From positions 2,420,501 to 2,484,500 of the forward strand of contig PQWQ01000007.1 in assembly GCA_002943765.1 (NCBI GenBank): a DNA stretch of 64,000 nucleotides, read 5' to 3'. The first letter of the stretch is position 1; each line of letters opens with the position of its first letter. This DNA is from Psoroptes ovis. Lineage: Eukaryota > Arthropoda > Arachnida > Sarcoptiformes > Psoroptidae. This document shows, piece by piece, positions 58,112-64,000 of the stretch. The notes under the pieces were generated by a model. The model did not search any database and was not told the origin of the DNA. It worked only from the letters and a program-made list of their open reading frames with translations. A program made the translations under genes and the position numbers.

Positions 58112-61100
58112 CTGTTTTGAATAAAGTGAATAAAATCGAAATGAAAAAACCATAAATCAAAATTTAAATCAATTATTATAAAAGTATGGAGAGAAAATGC
58201 AGAAAAAATCATTCCAAAATATAATAAATAAAAAGGAAACACGTGTTTTCAGGCAAAAACGTGCAAAACATCTAATAAAAAATGGAGAAAAAATACAAAC
58301 AAAATTAAACCGAAAAAAACAAATGAAAATAAATGATAATTTGGTCAATTTGTGCATGATATAAATGTGTGCGCTATGTTCATCATTTCAAACCTCATGA
58401 TATCTCTATTATTCATCTATTTATTTATGTGTTATACAATAACAATCATTTTTAATTGTTTTTGATGTTGATGATAATTGTTGTGGTATGGTTTGTTCCA
58501 TTGTTTGTTCATTGCTATTGTTGTTATTATCATGATTGGTTTGGCTAAAATTTCCGAAATTTTTTCTAAAATCTTCATCGGGAATAAGAAAAAAACAATT
58601 TCAAATTTTCCAAAACAAAATAAATCAGGCAAAAATGAAAAATATCTTCAGGCAAAATAATATGAAATTAATCAAATTAAATCGAAATCAAAAAACGAAA
58701 ACCAAACAAAATAATAACGATAATGAATTAGATTTGATCGTACCATCAGTCGAATCATCGATGTCATCATTGTTATTAGCCGATTCAATTGATTGTGTCA
58801 TTGATGCAATCAATGCTGGATGTGATGGTAATTGTTCCAATGTAATATCATCACAATGTAAAATATTCGATGATGATGTCATACTCATATTCATCGATGA
58901 ATCAAGCGAACTAAAATCACATTCTAATACTGGATTCAAATTTGAATCGATTGATTGCTGAAGTTGCTGCTGTTGATGTTGTTGTTGATGATGATAATCA
59001 GATGGTACAATTGGATCGAAATTATCATCGAAAAGTTTTGCATCATTATTAGAGTTATTATCATGACCATGATCAAATGATTGCTGTTGAATTACATCTG
59101 CTGACTGCTGATGCTTATCACCATTTTCATCTACCGTTATTGGTTGCTGTTGTTTATTTAAAACTTTAATACACGTTATTTGACTCATTTCTGAATTATT
59201 TAAACTTTCCATATTATATTCATCATTATCATCAAATATCAGATTCTCTAATTGATTATCTGACATTAAATCATTCGATTGTTGTTTTGTCGAATCTAAT
59301 AATTTAAAATCATCATCTACATCGATCAACATTGCCGAAGATCGTGTCGATGATGGTAATTGTTGTTGTTGTGGTTGTTGTCTTTGATTCGATGATGTTG
59401 TCGATGATGTATTCGAATGCATTTCTGATTCTAGTCTTTCAAATTCTTTCAACGAAGAAGAAGTTGAAGACGTAGTTTCAGTATCGACCATCATACCACC
59501 ACTTTTGCCGAGACTGCCACCAATTTTATTGCCAACAGTATTCATAATATTTTTTGGTGATTGTTGAATTCTTTTAAACGATTCAGAGTTATCTGCATCA
59601 CTAATTTCTTCTTCTACTTCAACGTGTGTGTACAGATTTTTGTCAATAATTGTATCGAAATGATCAGAATCTGATCGTTGATTAATTGCCATCGGTGTTT
59701 GTGTATAAATTGATTCCATTTGAATCGGTTCCAAATTTTCATATGGTTCAACATAATATGTTTTACTTCGATCTTCTACTATTTCTGTTTCGTTTGATTC
59801 TATATTACCATTGTCTACAATTTTATTATCATCTTTTTTATCAATCAGCATCATTGATGACATTGGTACATCATAGTTAAATGGTTCAATGTTTGATGTA
59901 TCAATTTGATCAATTTTACGATAATTTTCATCGAAACAATCTCTAGCTTGATCATCAGCAATCGGTGATATTCGATCATCATCATCATCTTCGTGCACGA
60001 TGGTTTCACTCGTTTCTGATAGTTCACCAATATTACTTGATCTTGAACTACTTACCGTTGGTGAACTAGTTTTTGCGCTTGAATTCGATGCTGGTGTATA
60101 ATATTGACTAGTAGAGCTTGTCATTGTCACTTCTTGACTTGGTACTGAATGAAATGATGCTGTATCTCTAGTCATTGTTGGACATGTAACATATTCAGAA
60201 CTAATATGACTACCAGATCTAGATTCGGGAATATGAGCCATATCATATTCACTTGATTGTGGACGACTCGATGCTGGTGTACTACGAAGTTCCGATAATG
60301 GTTGCGATGATTCAGATGAAGATATCATTATTTCTCTAATTTCATCACGACTTGGTGATAATTTTAGGCCACCTTTGACATTTGAAACTTTTTTACTCAT
60401 CAAATTCGTGGAGGAAGGAGATTGTGATGATTCAACGATTGAGTCGAGTGTTGTTGCAATAGGTGTCACTGTTTCTTCAGGTAATTTATCTTGTTGTTGT
60501 TTACTTGAACGCATTAATCGATCTTTTAACTCTTCAATGTCACCTTGTTCAACCATATCTTCATCTGATATTTCAACCGATAAATTTTTCGATATTGACA
60601 TTGGCATTGTTTGCATTGATTTTTTTGTCAATTCATTTTTTGCACATTCAACAACATTACTTGTTATTGTAATTGCTTCACGTTTAATTTTTTCCAAATT
60701 TTCATCATTCACATAAAATTTTGATGATGGAAAATTTGATAAAATTTTCGGTTGCTGTTCTGTGACAATTTTTGTTGTCGTCACAGTAGTTTCAACGATT
60801 GATTTAGATTGAATAGTAGAAGATGGATGACCGCTATCATCTTTATCTAAGCTTACACTTTGAATATTTGTAGTTTGTGTTTGTTGTGTTGGTGCTGGTT
60901 GCTTTTCACTTACACTTGTTGTTGTTGTTGTGGTCACTTCTTCAACAATTTGTTTTGATTTTCCTTCGGAATCTGGTTCTTGTTTTTGAATGAAAACATT
61001 GAAAGTGGAAATCGAGAATAGAAAAAAGACCCCATCAAAAGTACCCGTAAATAATTAGCGAAAAAAGATTTCATGCAAATTGTAAAGAAAAATTAGAAAA

Positions 61101-62620
61101 AAGTTTCAAAAGATTAAGTTTAAGAAAAATACAAGCCTCCAATTTATTTGGTCAATTTAAATACCTGATTGCTGCTGTTTGACTGTTGTTTTCTGTACAT
61201 GTTTTACTATGCCATCTTCACCTTCTTCAACCCATTCTATCGTTCAATTGATAAAAAATAAATTTTAAAAATTGTTGACAGAAAATTTTCATCAAGTATA
61301 TACCTTTTTGTTTAACAATCGTATCAACTTTTGAATCATCATCAACATTACTAGATGAAATAGTTATAGATGGTTCATCATCCGGTAAACTTGTAACAGA
61401 AACTTGACTAGTATCCTGTTCAACTGATGATTGCCATGTTTCCATGTGTTCTGGTTTGGTCATTGCTTCGGCTTGTGTTTCTGAGTCAAGTAAAACGATT
61501 GAGTAAAATTTCATTACATCAAGTAAAACAATTAAACTCACCTCTTTGAGTTGCCGTAATTGTCTGTTCAACAATTTTCTGAGGTTTCACCGGTTTCATA
61601 CTTTCATTGACTGTTGTATTTGTTTGTATTTTTTCCATTACATCATGTCCATTTATTCCATTGGTCATTGGTGATGATTGTTCAACTTGTCGCCGTTCTC
61701 TTTTCACAGTTTCCATTCGTTCATTTGAAACATCAGATTTTTTCATTTCGGTCATAATTTCCGGCAGTGTTAAATTCAATGTACAAATCGGTTGCTGTGG
61801 ATGATCTGATTTAATTTTTCTACTATCACGCATAAATGCTATACGACCGGATGGTGGACCTTGTGAAATATCTTTGACACGTGCAACGAATGGCAAACGA
61901 TTTTCGCGAAATGCATTAAAAATCAGATACAATTGTTCACCAGATTTTGTGACCGGTGTTAAATTGCCAGCAAATTCTAAAAATTGAGCCTTATTTTCTA
62001 ATACTTCAACATCACGACTTTTAGCAATTTCAGTGAAATTTTCCTGATGTTCTAATGTTTTATCCTCTTTATCATCGGTCATACAAAAAACTCGAACCTG
62101 TGCTTCATTTTGTTCCAAGCGTTTAGCGAACACAACAAATTTAGCCATAAATGGCACATGTACCGATTCCTGATACAATTCGGTTGCATATTTTGTCGCA
62201 TTATTTATTTCACGACAATCAATCAACCAAAATCTTGCCGATACAGTCGTTGTAAATGATACGCAAGAATTAACAAATGTTAATGGAGTTGAACCGGTCA
62301 CATCTTCCCATTGAGCTTTTGCTGATCCTCCTGAAGCATGCATAAAATTGAGATTGGGATGTAAATAACAAAAATAAATGAAAATTAAAAATAAAATAAC
62401 TGAAACAAAACGGACCTGTAATACTACACAGAAGCCTCAACGTGGGTGTATCAACCGAATATTGATTAATCATTCCTCTGTTGGCCGCCTGTGGCAATGG
62501 TATTGTCAATGTAATCGGTTTATGAAATTTTCTTCGTCTCGGTTCAATTGTGCATATTGGTGATACGGCAACACGATTTCCCAACAGCTTCGTAACCAAT
62601 TCATTTGGAATAGGTTGGGC
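57762..62620 (-). CDS. Ank2: ankyrin, 3' half: end of ZU5, UPA domain and long tail (partial at 5')
   Basis: Six exons in the window (62416-62620, 61542-62330, 61304-61480, 61165-61236, 58744-60972, 57762-58111), each ending in phase 1 where checked, encode 1,273 residues. The first exon and the start of the second are the C-terminal half of the second ZU5 domain (E-P-R-R-R-K-F-H-K-P-I-T, L-R-L-L-C-S-I-T-G, P-L-T-F-V-N-S-C-V-S-F-T-T). The UPA domain follows (F-M-A-K-F-V-V-F-A-K-R, F-C-M-T-D-D-K-E-D-K-T, F-R-E-N-R-L-P-F). These bind spectrin. The remainder is Ser/Thr/Gln/Asn-rich, including one 2.2-kb exon, and ends in a Ser run and a K-K-K-K-R-K-T-P-K-Q tail. I find no death domain. Ankyrin repeats and the first ZU5 lie to the right of the window. 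Donors GTCCGT (62415) and GTACGA (58743) are unusual but preserve frame. Confidence 0.88.
58744..60972 (-). CDS. Ank2: ankyrin gene, giant tail exon
   Basis: 743 codons without introns, starting D-S-E-G-K-S after the AG at 60973-60974. An in-frame AG six bases earlier could also be used and would add two residues. Acidic and Ser/Thr/Gln-rich, with phospho-motif-like segments such as S-S-E-Y-D-M-A-H-I and S-E-Y-V-T-C-P. The composition recalls the giant tail exons of Drosophila Ank2, which control axon and synapse microtubules. That comparison rests on layout rather than alignment. Confidence 0.75.
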
Positions 62621-63516
62621 CTAGTTGATGATGTTTTTTTTTTTGAACAATTGAAATATTTTGTATAATTTGGAATAAAACAAAAAAAATAAAATAAAAA
62701 AATAAGAATTTGGGTTAAATTATTTTGATCAGCAAAATATTCAATGAAAATGTTCAATAATAACCCTTTGCAATCGAATGCAAAGAATTGAGATTTTTTT
62801 TTTTGTTTCAACGAAGCTTGATCCTTTCAATTGGTTACGCACACAGAACAAAATGAATGTTGCAAGGCTCGAGGAGATGATAAAGCTAAACATACACACA
62901 TACACACTCACACTCACACGTATAATTTGTACGCGCAATGACCGGTAATTCAACAAGAAATTGACAACACGAACAGAAAAAATAAGATAGACAGAGGACT
63001 AAGATTATGATGAAAATTGATAAAAGATTGTAATAGATAATAGTGAAAAGAATTAAAGAAAATATAGGAAATATTTTAAATATTGATATGAGGAAATGAA
63101 TTTTATTATTAAAATTATCGTTTATAAAAGACAATTTTATAATTATATCATTATTTTATCAGTGCAAAAAAAGAAAACAATTACAATTAACAAGTGTTTG
63201 TGTCTGTGTATGAAAGTGTTAAAGTAAATAATAATGATTAAGTAACTTTTGTGTTAATGTTAATTAAATGAAAAAAATGATTATTTCTTAAAAAGCAAAA
63301 GTTATAGAAATATGGATCGAATGATAGATTGATTAGAGATAATAATGTTTTTTTTCAGAGAAAAAAGGGTTGAAAGAGATCTTGGATTAATTTCAGAAAT
63401 AAAAGATTAATTCATTTGATTATATATGTCTTTAGGTAGGTCAAAGAGGTAGGTAGAAAAATTAAAATCAACAAAGGACAGAACAAGAAACAAATAAAAT
63501 GATTCGAAATGATTGA
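62621..63516. other. ankyrin intron or spacer, no coding support
   Basis: About 0.9 kb between the ZU5 exon and the open frame at 63517-64000. I looked for the upstream ankyrin ZU5 exon on the minus strand and did not find it here. AT-rich with CA repeats near 62890-62920. Confidence 0.5.
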
Positions 63517-64000
63517 TCAAAGTGTTTGCGATAATGAATAAACACGTGGAAATAATAGATTTAATGTACGTGATAATAATGTTGATTTACGATTATCTAT
63601 GATTCGCTGTTTATTTTTATGATCGGATTTTTTAGAATTTTTTAATTTTTTCTTTGCTTGTTTTTTCCCTGTTTTCCGTTTCCAAGAATTATTACTATCA
63701 ATGTTTTTATCATGATTGTTTGATTTTGGTTGTGATGATGATGATGATGAAGCTTGTAGATCTCCATTCATTGTATCGATATGTTTTTTCATAGGTCTTA
63801 TGTTGACGATGTGTAAAATATTATTACGACGTTCAATTGATAAGTCATTATCATTTTGATCAATTGATTCATTGTTTTCTGGACAATGTTTTGGTGATGA
63901 TTCATCTTTATCACCTGAACTCTCTAATTTGTCATCATTTGAATCGGATTTATCATCATTTATTTTATTATTAATAACTACAATTAATTCTACTTTTGAA
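63517..64000 (-). CDS. open exon of unknown assignment, partial, running off the right edge
   Basis: On the minus strand the frame is open from the window edge to a TGA at 63517-63519 (about 160 residues). It begins S-K-V-E-L-I-V-V-I-N-N-K, continues as an acidic Ser/Asp/Glu-rich stretch, then reads I-L-H-I-V-N-I-R-P-M, a Ser run, a very basic block (K-R-K-T-G-K-K-Q-A-K-K-K) and a hydrophobic end. No domain is recognised. It lies inside the presumed large intron upstream of the ankyrin ZU5 exon and has the same strand. It could be an alternative terminal exon of the ankyrin gene or the 3' end of a separate gene. Confidence 0.6.
   Translation of the reverse strand, partial: SKVELIVVINNKINDDKSDSNDDKLESSGDKDESSPKHCPENNESIDQNDNDLSIERRNNILHIVNIRPMKKHIDTMNGDLQASSSSSSQPKSNNHDKNIDSNNSWKRKTGKKQAKKKLKNSKKSDHKNKQRIIDNRKSTLLSRTLNLLFPRVYSLSQTL

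Noticed and set aside
60375..60716. Plus ORFs opposite the giant ankyrin exon (60375-60716, 58536-58961)
   Set aside because: Shadows of a long, in-phase coding exon on the minus strand.
1..64000. tRNA, rRNA and CRISPR arrays
   Set aside because: No cloverleaf with a proper T-loop, no rRNA-like GC-rich stretch and no regularly spaced direct repeats were seen.

Overview
The window looks like nuclear DNA of a small arthropod with a compact, very AT-rich genome. An acariform mite of the dust-mite/scab-mite kind is my best guess. The reasons are arthropod/animal gene content, many introns under 100 bp, A/T-ending codons, long Asn/Gln/His/Ser runs encoded by simple triplets, and no bacterial-style operons. 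The species is an inference and no marker gene proves it.

Layout, left to right. (1) 1-8974, minus strand: the 5' part of a giant EGF-repeat extracellular matrix gene of the dumpy type. It starts with a membrane/signal segment and an LDL-receptor-A-like module, then EGF modules on nine exons that all join in the same codon phase, and it runs off the left edge. (2) About 9-17.8 kb: long AT-rich non-coding DNA, probably 5' flank or 5' introns of that gene. It holds a perfect nuclear-receptor-like palindrome and one unexplained open exon-like island. (3) 17808-22366: a well-preserved DNA transposon with 358-bp terminal inverted repeats that look identical by eye. It carries a three-exon transposase (zinc clusters, DDE-type core, SWIM finger) and two unexplained extra ORFs. 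(4) 22.4-37 kb: gene-poor DNA with decayed transposon pieces, including a Mos1-like mariner transposase tail, a mariner-like mini-element, a possible retrocopy and other scraps. (5) 37052-39127, plus strand: an intact single-exon gene that resembles a stand-alone Gag-protease of BEL/Pao retroelements without any polymerase. (6) 39379-40782, minus: PI3-kinase regulatory subunit (SH2-iSH2-SH2). (7) 44353-45560, minus, and 45717-47647, plus: NIF3L1 and gamma-synergin, head to head over about 156 bp. (8) 49270-56038, minus: a seven-exon DOK7-like PH-PTB adaptor with a long low-complexity tail. (9) 57762-62620, minus: the 3' half of an ankyrin gene (end of ZU5, UPA, giant Ser/Thr/Gln-rich tail), with another open exon of unknown assignment at 63517-64000.

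The host genes do not form a pathway. PI3K regulatory subunit and DOK7 are both phosphotyrosine adaptors, gamma-synergin acts in clathrin/AP-1 traffic, ankyrin links membrane proteins to spectrin, and dumpy anchors epidermis and tendon cells to cuticle. The items most worth a second look are the transposon, whose third catalytic acid appears to be His although its termini look young, the Gag-like single gene, the apparent absence of a death domain in the ankyrin, and the unassigned exon-like islands.

Splice sites were read by eye from GT/AG signals, phase continuity and protein similarity. Similarities are from memory of the families; no search was run.
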